Shown: piece after piece, positions 1-11,331 of the stretch
Layout: each line of letters opens with the position of its first letter
Numbering within the stretch: the stretch's first letter is position 1
Source: Rhyacophila brunnea
Lineage: Eukaryota; Arthropoda; Insecta; Trichoptera; Rhyacophilidae
Direction of reading: 5' to 3'
Assembly: GCA_022495005.1 (NCBI GenBank)
Contig: JAGYXB010000027.1
Coordinates: 1 to 64,000 of the forward strand
DNA: 64,000 nt
Program-made: the position numbers and the translations under genes
Notes under the pieces: generated by a model
The model's input: the letters and a program-made list of their open reading frames with translations, nothing else
What the model was told of the DNA's origin: nothing
The model's database searches: none

Positions 1-494
1 GTTTCATTTGTTGGTTTTAGCTTACACTAATAATATATTAATATAATATATATGTAGGTTTGTACATCTTTCGTTAAATCATGAGCATTTAATTATGATA
101 ATTTATACATCACAATCATTCGAATGTAAAGCAATTTTTAATGTGAATAGGTATCTTAAATTGCGATCCACTGTACGTTAAATTAATCTCCCGGAAGTGC
201 CTTTTAAGTCATGCAAGGTAAGATATGTAAACAAAAAATAACGTTAATTTGTTCAATTGTTTATGTTACGCCGAATATGCGAAATTGACTATTACATGAA
301 ATGGGCAAAATTTTGGCTAATTCATGTAATAATTAAGCCTGTTGCCTTATTCATGAATTAGGTAAATTATCTGCCGACTACGTGAATTCGCCAGGGTATG
401 GAATTCTTAAACTGTCAATATGACAGTAGAAAAAGTAAATTTAATTCGGATGGTTTTATTAGTTCTAATTGGACATAATATAATATTATTATTA

Positions 495-519
495 TTAGGT
501 TAGGTTAGTTTAGGTTAGG
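495..519 (+). repeat. Short TTAGG-type tract
   Basis: Four imperfect copies of the insect telomeric unit TTAGG occur inside the inverted-repeat element. The tract is too short to indicate a telomere. Confidence 0.4.
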
Positions 520-765
520 TCTTGTAATTCTGAATTCAACTGAATGTCCTTTTTGAATTTAGCTAACAAGCGTCGACAAACTATCACAAACATACATTCG
601 ACCATTGCACGATTGATACCCAAGCACGAATCAAATCGCGAAAATACCTTTTAATAAAATTCTTCCGTTATCATATTATAGTTCTAGATTTTTTTTGCGC
701 ATAATAAATGGATATGATCGTCATTGTAGTTATTGATCGTCATATTTTTATATTATAATCAATGA

Positions 766-920
766 CATTTGACATATTTGGTTAGTTTGATTAGTTGCAA
801 AAAACACCACCGGAGCGCGACCATTTATTTTGACCATAGATAATATACGTAAATTTTGACCAATGCATGAGCATTTGACACATTTAGTTTAGTTGCAAAA
901 AACACCACCGTAGCGCTACT
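766..920 (+). repeat. Two diverged tandem copies inside the 264-1091 element
   Basis: Both copies run from CATTTGACA through GCAAAAAACACCACCG to an AGCGC block (about 766-821 and 872-920), separated by about 50 bp. Confidence 0.6.
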
Positions 921-1095
921 ATCTAATTTGTTCAATGCATGAACTGGGCAGAAAAATTTACTGCCGAATTCACGCTATCGGCAGATATTTTGTCTAATAC
1001 ATGAATAAGGCAACGGGCTTGCATTTTTCTTGATTTAGGCAAATTGTTGCCCATTTCATGTAATAGTCAATTTCGCACATTCGGCGTAACATTTA

Positions 1096-2091
1096 TAAAA
1101 AAAATTGCTTCCAGCAAAGAGGAGGTTTATTGCACGCATCCCGACGCGTAAGCTGCTCGGCCATCGTTACGTTATTAAGGTGATCATAAGTTATTTTATC
1201 AAAAAATATCAGGAATAAACATAGCACGGTTGCAGAGTGAACATATTTTATTGACATCAGTCAATTATGTAATCCAATCTTTGAATTGGCATTCAAAACT
1301 ATATTAATTTTGTACAAAACAAATAACACATATTGTACCAAGACTTGTACCACAATAATTGTATCATATTATTCTGTTTTATGTATTTCCTTTTGGATGT
1401 TACTTTTTTATGTAGTTCTTTTTTTTGTTTTAACTTTTTACGGATTATTCTGTAACAATATTGAATTCGTATGTAATACCTTGGTAGGGGTAGGGTAGGT
1501 ACTATTATCATTTTTACTCTAATTTCTTTACTTATGACCATACATCAGTGAAACGGCAAATAATTTTCAACTATAGGCGCGACGAAATTTTGGACTCGCT
1601 GGCATTCGGAGAGCGAACGTCGAGGTGTGAATACGTCAATTTGTTTCGTGATGGCGACGGGGGTTTATTCTTAAATCGTGTAAAGATGACTAAAAACGTT
1701 ACCTATTTACTTGAAAAAGAAAACATGTCAATGAATATATTATTATTGTTACTAATTTAAACGATAAACAGAACATTACAAAGACGCATCTTGGATTTAT
1801 ATGACAAATTATATTTCGTTCGGCGTGCGTCATTTGCACCGATTTATATCTAGATGATGTATAGATGATTAATTGCTGGCCTACTAATTACTAATTAATT
1901 ATCACATTTAAATATCAATATTAATTATATCTAATGGCCAACTAATGCAAACGCGCCAGTCGCGGTGTCAGCACTAAATGAGTTGATGTCTTAAAATTCT
2001 GAAAATCATAAACGTTGAAAAAAAATTACTCAAACGAAACAGTAGAAAACATAATTTAGAATTTATAATAACGATAATTTTGGCTTTCTAG
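1096..2091. other. Non-coding stretch upstream of a decayed zinc-finger exon
   Basis: No convincing gene. The short open frames here are AT-rich and have no recognisable domain. The stretch at about 1500-1535 resembles 4880-4915, upstream of gene C, so this is probably the duplicated 5' flank of the relic exon at 2092. Confidence 0.5.
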
Positions 2092-2390
2092 GTTTCTAGT
2101 AAGGAATTTTTCACAAGGCATCACGATACAGATAAGAGGCAACAATCCTCGCTTGTTGGAATCGTAGATCAAGTGATGCAGTATTCAGAAGTGACGATAG
2201 ACGAACAAAATATTAAAGAAGAAATCTTTAAAGCAAATACTCCGAAGGAACTTCGACTTATTCTGACAAGGGTAATATATTTCTCACGCATTAAATTTTC
2301 AGTATTTGCACAATTTTGGATGCGAAAGTGTCCTAAAAAGTCTCAAATTGATTCACGCTAACATGATTGCTGATCAGCGACTAAGTCATC
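2092..2390 (+). pseudogene. Decayed copy of the gene C zinc-finger leader module
   Basis: This is a relic of the 5' part of the gene C finger exon (compare 5012-5310). The splice-acceptor context (CTTTCTAG at 2084-2091) and the open frame after it are kept. The module with the T-I-D-E-x-x-I-K motif and the T-P-K-E-L-R-L-I-L stretch is still readable. The first finger is gone: the codons for its Cys pair have changed, and the frame ends at 2361 without a tandem finger array. Similarity stops near 2390, shortly before a hAT remnant begins at 2433. It is best read as a tandem duplicate of gene C that lost its array. Confidence 0.8.
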
Positions 2391-2432
2391 CTTACGCTTC
2401 AAATACACTCTATGACGATCGGTCATATATAT

Positions 2433-3090
2433 CAGTGCTCCGAAACTGGTGTGCCGCGGCACACTGGTGTGCAGCGAGACGATGCTAGGTGTGCCGCGGC
2501 GCATTGTGTCAAAAAATGCTAATAATTTTGTATATTATACAATACTCACTTAATGGCCAAATTTGCGTGCATGGCTGGTTATATATTTGAGCACCTGAAT
2601 AAAATTATTAAAAAAATGCAAAGTCAGAATGAAAATATATTGATATGCTTCACTACCATAGATATATTAAATAAATTCACTACCATTGAAAACAAGCAAT
2701 GAATTTTGGGTCCGGCCCAAAAACTTATAATTTTGCTGCAAAAGAAATTTCATCATTACTTTCATACAATCAATACGACTGGATTCGAAACCCTTTTGCA
2801 ACCAATGCCGGAAATTCTATAGAAGCATTATAATTATATTCGTGAGGAATTTTGTTGAATTGAGGAACGACGTGACGCTAAAAATGAATTTCGCCGATGT
2901 TCCATTGGGTATTTTCTGGATTTAGGTTAATAAAGAATATCCTTGGATTTCCGACAAGGCTATCGCAGTTCAGCTTTTTTCAACTCAAGCTATAATTAAA
3001 AATGATAAGCAGTCATACTTGACGAGTTCTCTTTCGTCAGAGCTCTAGTCTGGGGAGCCAGGCTCAGAGGGGGGGGGGGCGTGGCAGATC
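2433..3090 (+). mobile_element. hAT-family relic, left end plus transposase remnant
   Basis: The left end starts CAGTGCTCCGAAACTGG and continues into a G+C-rich GTGCCGCGGCACAC block, a terminus style known from hAT elements. At about 2755-3000, broken frames on the + strand read like the C-terminal part of a ZBED/SCAND3-type hAT transposase (W-I-R-N-P-F, then L-R-N-D, then K-E-Y-P-W-I-S). An in-frame TAG and frame changes make it dead. No matching right end was found, so the right boundary is approximate. A C-tract lies near 3070-3081. Confidence 0.6.
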
Positions 3091-3215
3091 AACCAGATAA
3101 GTGAGATAAACACAAATTACAAATTTTCTCTAATGGTTAAAAAAATATATTACTACGGTGTACTAATATTTTTAAATATCCGATTGAAGAGTGTTTGTAT
3201 TAATATATACAAAAA

Positions 3216-3480
3216 TTAGCTAAATATACAATGAATATCATTTATAATATTAATACTTTCGACCGAAGGTACTTGATGGAATTTGAATTTAAATTGTAAT
3301 GGATTCAAGCTCTGTACTATTCCATTTAAGTCGTTTTTTGCGACCCGGGTTTCGCCTTTCGGCATCTTCAGGCGTCGTGTACACTCACCAAAAACAAACA
3401 CACACTGACAACGAACACCCTTAACTCTACCTTATATAGTAAAACAATACAATAAAGTAGGTAAAAACTCCATTACCTAC
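3216..3480 (-). mobile_element. Penelope-type terminal fragment with promoter and hammerhead motif
   Basis: This aligns on the minus strand with 37190-37445 on the plus strand. Reading 5' to 3' it has a TATATAAG box (complement of 3431-3438), an initiator-like TCAGTG 28 nt after the start of TATAAG, a hammerhead motif, then a conserved tail ending near 3240. Hammerhead motifs are established components of Penelope-like retroelement terminal repeats. No coding part is attached here. Confidence 0.65.
3327..3387 (-). ncRNA. Hammerhead ribozyme motif, Penelope type
   Basis: Reading the minus strand, the core CTGAAGA (complement of 3365-3371) is followed by a GCC-GAAA-GGC hairpin, then GAAA, then a minimal palindromic stem III (CCCGGG) and a GTC cleavage triplet. 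The outer part of stem I pairs TGAGT with ACTTA, including one G-U wobble. The very short stem III is a feature known for Penelope hammerheads, which are thought to act as dimers. Activity is inferred from motif integrity only. Confidence 0.7.
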
Positions 3481-4654
3481 CTATTTAGTCAGAAATTACA
3501 ACAAAAAGTACAATAAACAAATTATGAATAATATTCTATGGTCAAGGTCACATATAATTTATATATTGTATAATATAGTTCTTAGAAAAACCGTAAAAAA
3601 ATATATTTAGTTTATATTTATAATTATACGAACTTATTCGTAGAATTAAATAAATATTAAAGTCCAAATTTATTTATATATATATTTATTTATTTAATTT
3701 TTATTAACTTATAAAAGTCTTATTAATGTCTTAATATTATAGAGTCGCTAATTAGAAAGTTGAAGAACCGCACACGTAATTAGGATGTACTCGCGGCCAT
3801 CAGGTTTGACCATAAAAAGACGAGATACGCTGGGCGGATTAATGTTTTACCTCTCAAATAGTTACACTTTGAATAATAGAAGTTAATAGTTTACATACAT
3901 TATGAACCCTTAGCTCATCGACTGGACTTGTAAGGATGCACGTTTAAACTTTATGGTTATATCGTCCAGTTTTGAGCTTTACAAACTATGATTTTTCATC
4001 TCTACTTATGTTCGGACATACTCGTCTAAATGATAGATACAAAGTTATAAAGGCTTAAGGTTATCTTAGTCTATTAGTTAATATTTTTATGTTCGCCTTC
4101 TATCTATGTTTATATAAATCAATTATGGCATCACAAATATTTAATCTGCAAGGAAATTTTGATTAATTCTGTTTAAGCATTACGGTATTATCTCGTTTAC
4201 TCGTGTGGAGTTTATCTATGGAAAATTGCCCACCTAGTGTGCGCTCTTTCCACTTACTGCACCTTATACTTCAAACAAAACGTATGTAGAAAATTGGCCG
4301 GAGCGCTGGCTCTGTCTGACATACGGAGTTATATAGCAATTATAAGAAAGAAAGCTTGCACTATATTAATAAATTTACGTAAACTTGCATAATGATAAAA
4401 TATGCTGCTTTTTACATGATTCTATATAACAACTACGTATTCTGATACGTCATTTGATTATAATGTAATGGCAATTATATAATGATTATTAATTTAATCG
4501 AATCTATACATTGAGTAATGGCATATTAAATTTGCTCGGTGATCTTATGTTAACAATACAATTAAACATTTAAATACATATTATTTCGTTATGCATACGA
4601 GTAATACCTTTACATTTATTTAATTAATCCTATATACTATACTACACCTATAAT
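3481..4654. other. AT-rich intergenic stretch
   Basis: No gene seen. Simple AT-rich runs occur near 3640-3720. Nothing else is supported. Confidence 0.5.
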
Positions 4655-4878
4655 ACTTACCGCTTAGGTCGACTCTTGGCATCCACAGTCCATCCTGAGT
4701 AGTTGCTTAACCGGTCAGTATGAACTGCGGGACTTACTCCTTGGTTCTTACTTTGGTTTTGTTATGGGTGGTAAATGTAATGTTATTTAGCGACTCAATT
4801 TATTATAAGGCAGTTATGTCGTCAAAATTTCACCTCCAAGAACACAGGTGTCACAGACCTATGCACACTCTCCAATGA
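4655..4878 (+). promoter_or_regulatory. Conserved 5' block upstream of gene C, with a short ORF
   Basis: This block is duplicated in inverted orientation at about 31645-31895, upstream of gene A. It begins with the shared GCTTAGGTCGACTCTT and includes an initiator-like TCAGT at 4715-4719. A 52-codon frame (ATG at 4720, stop ending 4878) starts with a hydrophobic stretch rich in Leu and Val that looks like a signal peptide or membrane segment. In the gene A copy the frame survives for the first 30 or so codons but begins with GTG. Several differences between the copies fall at third positions (GGG/GGC, AAT/AAC, TTT/TTC). It is either a promoter and 5' leader, or a small conserved coding exon. 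The choice is open. Confidence 0.45.
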
Positions 4879-5011
4879 CACTATTATCATTTTACTCTCA
4901 TTTCGTTATTTAAAAATGTCGGCAGATGCTGAAAAGCAAAATGAAAACATATATCAAATGGAATATTATAACACATAACAATTTTATTGATAATATTGTA
5001 CTTTTTTCTAG

Positions 5012-6979
5012 GTTTCTACCAAGGGATTTTTCTCAGAGCATCACGATACAGGCGACAGTCAACAATACTCAGATGATGGAATCCAGGATAGAATGATGCA
5101 GTATTCAAAAGTCACGATAGATGAGAAAGACATTAAAAAAGAAATCTCAGAACGAGATACGCCGAAGGAACTTCGCCTTATATTAAGAAGGGAAATCCAT
5201 TTCTCACGTAATTTGATTTGCTGCATTTGTAGCGCAGTCTTTGGTAGCAGAAGTGCTCTAAAAACTCACAAAATTACTCACACGGACGTAATTGATGATC
5301 AAAATCAAGTCACAGTATTTTCTCAACATAGTAATATTAAAGCAAATAAAAATGCAAGTACTGGTGAAAAACCTTATGAATGCAATGTATGTTCATACAG
5401 ATGCTCGCGACTTGGTCTTCTTAAAACACATAAAATGACACATACTGGTGAAAAACCCTATAAATGCAATGTATGTTCATATAGATGCTCGCGACTTAGT
5501 AGTCTCAAAACACATAAAATGACACATACTGGTGAAAAACCTTATAAATGCAATGTATGTTCATACAGATGCTCGCAACTTAGTAGTCTCAAAACACATA
5601 AAATGACACATACTGGTGAAAAACCTTATAAATGCAATGTATGTTCATATAGATGCTCGCGACTTAGTAGTCTCAAAACACATAAAATGACACATACTGG
5701 TGAAAAACCCTTTAAATGCAATGTATGTTCATATAGATGCTTGCAACTTGTAAATCTCAAAACACATAAAATGAAACATACTGGTGAAAAACCTTATAAA
5801 TGCAATGTATGTTCATTTAGATTCTCCACATCTAGTTATCTTAAAACACATAAAATGACACATACTGGTGAAAAACCTTATAAATGCAATGTATGTTCAT
5901 ATGGGTCCTCCAGACAAGATGATCTTAAAAAACATAAAATGACACATACCGGTGAAAAACCTTATTATTGCAGTGTGTGTTTATATAGATGCTCGCATAT
6001 TGGTGATCTTAAAAGACATAAAGCGACACATACCGGTGAAAAACCTTATAAATGCAATGTATGTTCATATAGATGCTTGAAACATGTAAATCTCAAAACA
6101 CATAAAATGACACATACTGGTGAAAAACCCTTTAAATGCGATGTTTGTTATTATAAATCTTCGACTTCTAGTAATCTCAAAGCACATAAAATGACACATA
6201 CTGGTGAAAAACCCTTTAAATGCGATGTTTGTTATTATAAATCCTCGACTTCTAGTAATCTCAAAACACATAAAAAGACACATACTGGTGAAAAACCCTA
6301 TAATTGCAGTGTATGTTCATATATATGCTTGCGACTTGGTGATCTTAAGATACATAAAATGACACATACTGGTGAAAAACCATTTAAATGCAATGTATGT
6401 TTATATAAATATTCGACATCTAGTCAGCTCAAAACACATCACATGACACATACTGGTGAAAAACCTTATAAATGCAATGTATGTTCATACAGATGCTCGC
6501 AACTTAGTAGTCTCAAAACACATAAAATGACACATACTGGTGAAAAACCTTATAAATGTAATGTATGTTCATATAGATGCTCGCGACTTAGTAGTCTCAA
6601 AACACATAAAATGACACATACTGGTGAAAAACCTTATAAATGCAATGTATGTTCATATAGATGCTCGCGAATTGGTAATCTCAAAGAACATGAAACGAGA
6701 CATAGTGGTGAAAAACCTTATAAATGCAATGTATGTTCATATAGATGCTTGAAACATGTTAATCTCAAAACACATAAAATGACACATACTGGTGAAAAAC
6801 CCTTTAAATGCGATGTTTGTTATTATAAATCTTCGACTTCTAGTAATCTCAAAGCACATAAAATGACACATACTGGTGAAAAACCCTTTAAATGCGATGT
6901 TTGTTATTATAAATCCTCGACTTCTACTAATCTCAAAAAACATAAAATGACACATACTGGTGAAAAACCTTTTAAATGA
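5012..6979 (+). CDS. Gene C: C2H2 zinc-finger protein, main finger exon (20 fingers)
   Basis: Predicted nuclear DNA-binding protein. The exon follows a good acceptor (pyrimidine tract, AG at 5010-5011) and is open for 27 codons before the first ATG at 5093. The real start is therefore probably in an upstream exon that I could not identify. The exon encodes 655 residues. First comes a short module (V-T-I-D-E-K-D-I-K-K-E, then T-P-K-E-L-R-L-I-L), then one isolated finger near residue 45 from the ATG, then 19 tandem fingers with TGEKP linkers. In most fingers a third Cys replaces the usual core Phe (C-x2-C-x3-C). Fingers 4-5 recur as 15-16, and 10-12 recur as 18-20, which points to internal duplication or conversion. 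The stop replaces the first Cys codon of finger 21, and decayed fingers follow. No domain besides the module and fingers is visible. Confidence 0.85.
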   Translation, partial: VSTKGFFSEHHDTGDSQQYSDDGIQDRMMQYSKVTIDEKDIKKEISERDTPKELRLILRREIHFSRNLICCICSAVFGSRSALKTHKITHTDVIDDQNQVTVFSQHSNIKANKNASTGEKPYECNVCSYRCSRLGLLKTHKMTHTGEKPYKCNVCSYRCSRLSSLKTHKMTHTGEKPYKCNVCSYRCSQLSSLKTHKMTHTGEKPYKCNVCSYRCSRLSSLKTHKMTHTGEKPFKCNVCSYRCLQLVNLKTHKMKHTGEKPYKCNVCSFRFSTSSYLKTHKMTHTGEKPYKCNVCSYGSSRQDDLKKHKMTHTGEKPYYCSVCLYRCSHIGDLKRHKATHTGEKPYKCNVCSYRCLKHVNLKTHKMTHTGEKPFKCDVCYYKSSTSSNLKAHKMTHTGEKPFKCDVCYYKSSTSSNLKTHKKTHTGEKPYNCSVCSYICLRLGDLKIHKMTHTGEKPFKCNVCLYKYSTSSQLKTHHMTHTGEKPYKCNVCSYRCSQLSSLKTHKMTHTGEKPYKCNVCSYRCSRLSSLKTHKMTHTGEKPYKCNVCSYRCSRIGNLKEHETRHSGEKPYKCNVCSYRCLKHVNLKTHKMTHTGEKPFKCDVCYYKSSTSSNLKAHKMTHTGEKPFKCDVCYYKSSTSTNLKKHKMTHTGEKPFK

Positions 6980-7555
6980 AATGTATGTTCGTATAAATCC
7001 TCGACATCTATTCATCTCAAAACACATATAATAACACATACTCGTAAAAAAAACTTTATGAATGCAATGTATGGTCATATGGATGTCCGCAACTCGGTCA
7101 TCGTAAGTCTAAAGTGACACATACTGGTGAAAAACCTGATAAACGCAAAATATGTTTATATAGATGCTTGCATCTTGTTCATCTCTAAACACATAAATTA
7201 CACATAGTGGTGTAAAACCGCCTTATGCAATTTATATTTATATAGATGCTCAGAACATGGTGATCTTAAGAGACAAAAAATGACACATACTATTAAAAAA
7301 AACCTCATAAATGCAATGTATGTTCATATAGATGCTCGACATTTATATTCATCTTAAAAAAAAAAATGACACATACTGGTGAAAAACCTTACACATGCAG
7401 TGTATGTTCATATAGATGCTCGCGACTTGGTGATCTTAAGATACATAAAATTACACATATTGGTGAAAAACCTTATAAATGCAATATATCTACGTTTATG
7501 TCGAAGCTCGACAGCTAGTAGTCTTAAAAAACACAAAGACATACTAGTGTTATAG
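6980..7555 (+). pseudogene. Decayed finger array beyond the gene C stop
   Basis: The sequence directly after the stop is clearly the rest of the array: about seven more 84-bp finger repeats, with linker remnants such as CATACTGGTGAAAAACC at about 7120 and 7370. Frameshifts, A-tract expansions and lost Cys/His codons accumulate. The stop itself is TGA where other fingers have TGC, so one substitution shortened the protein. After that the tail evolved without constraint. Confidence 0.85.
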
Positions 7556-8189
7556 CTTTCTTATTATAACGTATGTTCGTATAGATACTCGCAAACTTAT
7601 CCATTATTTTATATTTATGTTATGACGTTTATGAAGACGTACCACTTATGCAGTCTGTCAAACATCATGTTGGTAGTATTGGCCACTGGTATTTATGTGA
7701 CAAATTAGTATTTATGGCATTGACACTAGGGAATTCAATCACAGGATCCCTCCCGGACAATTTTCGATACCTATGAATTTCGTAATTAGTAAACATTATC
7801 CCGAATCTTTCGGTGTTTATTTTTTCATCAATCACAATCAATCGGTATGTATAAAAAATCATTATGTTAGTGACGTGTATGTACCTGCACACGTCACATG
7901 TGGAATCACCGTTTGCTTGCGGATAATAAATAACTAGAGAGGATATGACCTATTGTTGTAGGTTGTGAAGATATAACGTATATTATTTGTATTTAGAAGA
8001 TTACTTCGTGTGTGTGATAATATAATGTTCGGGGCACGATTTAATGAAACAGTTTTGATATGGATTGTTATATTGTCCTAAAACATTTAAGATTAACATT
8101 AATTAAATTTTATGCGGAGTTGCTCGCATGATTGACTGTACTGTTGAAGGCCGGATTTGCAACTGAATTGTTGACTCGTTTCATTATTA

Positions 8190-8220
8190 TTGTCTATGGT
8201 CGATCAATGACCATAGACAA
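8190..8220. repeat. Perfect 12-bp inverted repeat
   Basis: TTGTCTATGGTC and its complement are separated by 7 bases. No function assigned. Confidence 0.6.
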
Positions 8221-8532
8221 CAACTTGACATTTGTAGAGCTAAAATATAAAACCACTACATAACCATTCTTGATGCTATACGTAATTGTAACAACATTAG
8301 AATAATAATAAATCTGATTAATAACAACCAGTTAGACGTCACTTAGGTCATTGCACGCGAGCAGAGATAATTACTACATTTAAATAGCATGCTAATTATA
8401 TCGAATGGCCACTTCACTGTTACGCGCTTGGTGCGTCCATTGATTTAAACCTATGTTACTAATTCCAAAATTCCATTCTGGTTAGTTTTAAATAAACTAG
8501 GTTCACACGTCATAATCTTTGAATATTTTTAT

Positions 8533-8562
8533 TTCTGTAAGGGTATAATTGCCCTTACAGAA
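8533..8562. repeat. Perfect 11-bp inverted repeat
   Basis: TTCTGTAAGGG and its complement are separated by 8 bases. It could be a solo hairpin or the remnant of a very short MITE. Confidence 0.55.
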
Positions 8563-10746
8563 TAACCTAAATGTATTTAACATAACACTTCAGAATTTCA
8601 ATCATACTTTTATATTTTCAATCAAAAAAAAATACCAATCCCTAGATAGTCAAATTATTGTAATCGCGGGATTAAAATTTTAGCTCGGGATTGGTTTCCC
8701 TAATTGACACATAGGAATGACGAGAAATTTTTTACTTTATAACTAACATTTGTAATTATTTTGCAAGCACATGAATTGTGGTTAAGTTGGTAAAATCCAC
8801 AAAAATATTAATATCGCTCTGTTTCCATTCCATTTCTTTACATGCTCAACAGTGGCAGTATTTTTTTATCTTTGCGATTATGTACTTACTTGAGTGCAGT
8901 GATAAATGGTTTTGCACAAAAAAGCATAATTTTTTACTAAATTTAATGATGTGTAGTATTTACTATTGGCTCCTGTAATCTATATATCGTGACGGATTGT
9001 CTTTCTATACACTCTGCATATTGGAAAATAATATTGTTATAGCAATACGTAGTGTAAAATTCTAGTAGCTAATTTAATTTATTTATACTATATCTCAAGT
9101 AGGATTTTTTTTATCAACTTTGTACTTAGTACTACCTAATCACCTAGAATTATTTTAAATGCCAACATTGAAAAGATCTGATGCTACATTCGTAATAACT
9201 ATAGGTAGTGTTACGTTCCTGGACTTTGGTATTATACCATTATCCATCCTTGAGTAATTATTTTGCGTAAACACGTTCCCTGACCTTGTAGTCAAAAGGC
9301 TTAAAACATATGATCGATTTCCTTCCTCAGATGAAAGTCGTATGTATTGCGTACTGAGATGGTATACGAGGCGTGTAAGTAAACGCTAACACAGGGTGAA
9401 AGATGAGGGAAGTGCTTGTCTAGTAATAAGATAGGATAATTTTATAAAATGTCTAGCGATAAAATTTGAAAATTGTGTCAACATAATATAAGCTAATTGA
9501 TAAACATATAAGTATAACGTAGATGATAGTGCTAACGAAAAAAAGCAGACGAAAGCTAAAGAAAATTAGTAGGTAATAAGAATTATATTATAATAATGTT
9601 TGATTTGGTATAATTTTGAATTGTAAATAAGCATCATTATGTAATTTGGCATGTGTATTAAGATAAGAACCTAATATTCATTATTAATAAGATTTCTACT
9701 TAGACTATGTTGGAAATATTTGTAGATATAAGATTTTATGTATTCGGATAACAATTTTTATGTAAACCGTTAACCAATTAGAAGCAGAGTTACGCGGAGT
9801 AATTGACCTCTGTAAAAAGCGCCGGTTCACGCGGGAAAGGCAGTTAGAGCCTCAGACTGAGATGCACGAAATATGACCTCAACGGTTTGTTACGAAAAAT
9901 AGTGCAAACTTACAGCTGACGCCGGTCGCTGCAGAGATTGTATTAATTATCCGGTTAAATTAAAGTCATCGCTAGGTGTTTAATACTTTGGACGCGGAAC
10001 ACGCACACGGCGCGTAATGACCAGGCGGCCGATCGATGTCATTAACGTGCATTTTAAAGGGGGCAATTAAAATCTCATTATCTCTTCAGCAGCGAAAGCG
10101 TTAAGTCATAACTCAAATATAATAATAATTATTATAAAATAAGAACAATAAGGATTATAATCCAAAGCAATAATAATTGTTAAGAGTAATTCGGAATGTG
10201 CTATAAAACATTAATTAGGTAGATACCTAAAATTAAGAAATATTTAGAACCTTGTTATAAAGGGAGTATTTTTATAAAGTCATAAATTAATATTAAGATG
10301 CAAGTGTAAAGTATTATTATAAAAATAACTGGTGAAAACAATATAGAAAGTAAATCTAATCCTGCTGTTTTTTTAAATTCTGGACCCGTGCTCCTTTATA
10401 GCACTAAATTACAAAGTTGAAACAAACAATTTATTTGACACCCCAAGTGCGCACCAACACCCTGAGCTAGCTTCGAACTTGAGGGTAGGTACATCAGTAG
10501 GTACGTTACGTTCTGGTCTATTGAGTCAAAGCTGAGACGTTAAATAAGAAGATGATAAGGCTATATGTGTGTGGCTGTAACGGGGACCATGCAGATATCC
10601 TGGTCTGATCACATTACTAATGTGAAGTTTTGAAGCAAATAAGACAAAATAACTTAAAGGTAAGTAAAACCATCAAGCACAAAAAAGCTGTATATTTTGA
10701 CCATATGACTCAATGAAAACTATGATTTGACTCCTACTCTTTGTAA

Positions 10747-11331
10747 CGTAATTTATTCTCGTACCCTGAAATAAATACGCAAGCAATTTTAGTTGGGAAA
10801 GACCAACGCTCTTGGCCTACTTATATATGTCATGTCCAAGTTGCCTTGAATTCAACTGTCAACTTGGCTACTAAATTTTCACCCTATTTCCTCATGCATG
10901 GACGTGAAATGATTCTTGACGGACGTTTTCACTTTCCTCGAGATTGCCCTACTGATAAAAACCTTACTTTACCTAGTCATGCTGATCTGTCTTTATTCTC
11001 TGACAAATTACTTAATTTAGCTGAAATATATGAAATTGTTCAAGAACAACTCTTAGAAAGTGTCCATTCTAACGCCCAACGTTACAACCTTAGAAGGAAA
11101 CGAGTTCAGATCGACGTCGGAGATGTTGTTTGGAGACAAAACTTCGTTACGTCAAACCAAGCGAGTTACTTTCCAAGTAAACTATCACCCAGGTTCCTGG
11201 AAAACCAGGATATTCAAAAACTATCTTCTACAGTTTACTTGCTGGCAGATATCACCGGTAAAACAGTGGGTCGCTTCCATATAAAAGATATTCTGAAATA
11301 TAAACTTTTCAAGTTAATTCAATTTAGGTAG
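10747..11331 (+). pseudogene. Ty3/gypsy-type integrase C-terminal fragment
   Basis: This is the C-terminal part of a retrotransposon integrase. It is open from just after a stop at 10744-10746 to 11331, about 194 codons, with no proper start. The readable landmarks are a W at the end of the core, then N-S-T-V with A-T-x-F-S-P-Y-F-L-M-H-G-R-E, the integrase stretch that precedes the C-terminal domain. They are followed by R-Y-N-L-R-R and G-D-V-V-W-R, the GPY/chromodomain-side motif of Ty3/gypsy integrases. Protease, reverse transcriptase and most of the integrase core are missing, so it is 5' truncated. A possible LTR with internal tandem repeats lies 1-2 kb downstream, but a link is not proven. 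Confidence 0.75.

Larger units (their letters stand above)
264..1091. mobile_element. 828-bp non-autonomous element with long terminal inverted repeats
   Basis: The ends start TGTTACGCCGAA and end with its complement. The two termini match over about 135 bp (264-400 against the complement of 930-1091) with scattered mismatches. A TTTA flanks both sides (260-263 and 1092-1095), read as a 4-bp target duplication. No transposase is visible, so it is a MITE-like element. The superfamily is not recognised. The interior holds a diverged tandem duplication (766-920) and a short TTAGG tract. Confidence 0.8.
7556..10746. other. Intergenic stretch with two small hairpins
   Basis: No supported gene. 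Short perfect inverted repeats lie at 8190-8220 and 8533-8562. A moderately G+C-rich patch at about 9780-10080 is not recognised. Open frames here lack domains. Confidence 0.5.

Noticed and set aside
5093..5095. ATG at 5093 as the true start of gene C
   Set aside because: The frame is open for 27 codons upstream to a good splice acceptor, and the decayed paralogue at 2092 keeps the same upstream frame. The start is probably in an earlier exon.
6065..7078. Minus-strand frames of 72 and 113 codons with repeated M-C-F-E-I-T-R segments
   Set aside because: They are antisense shadows of the repeated fingers of gene C.
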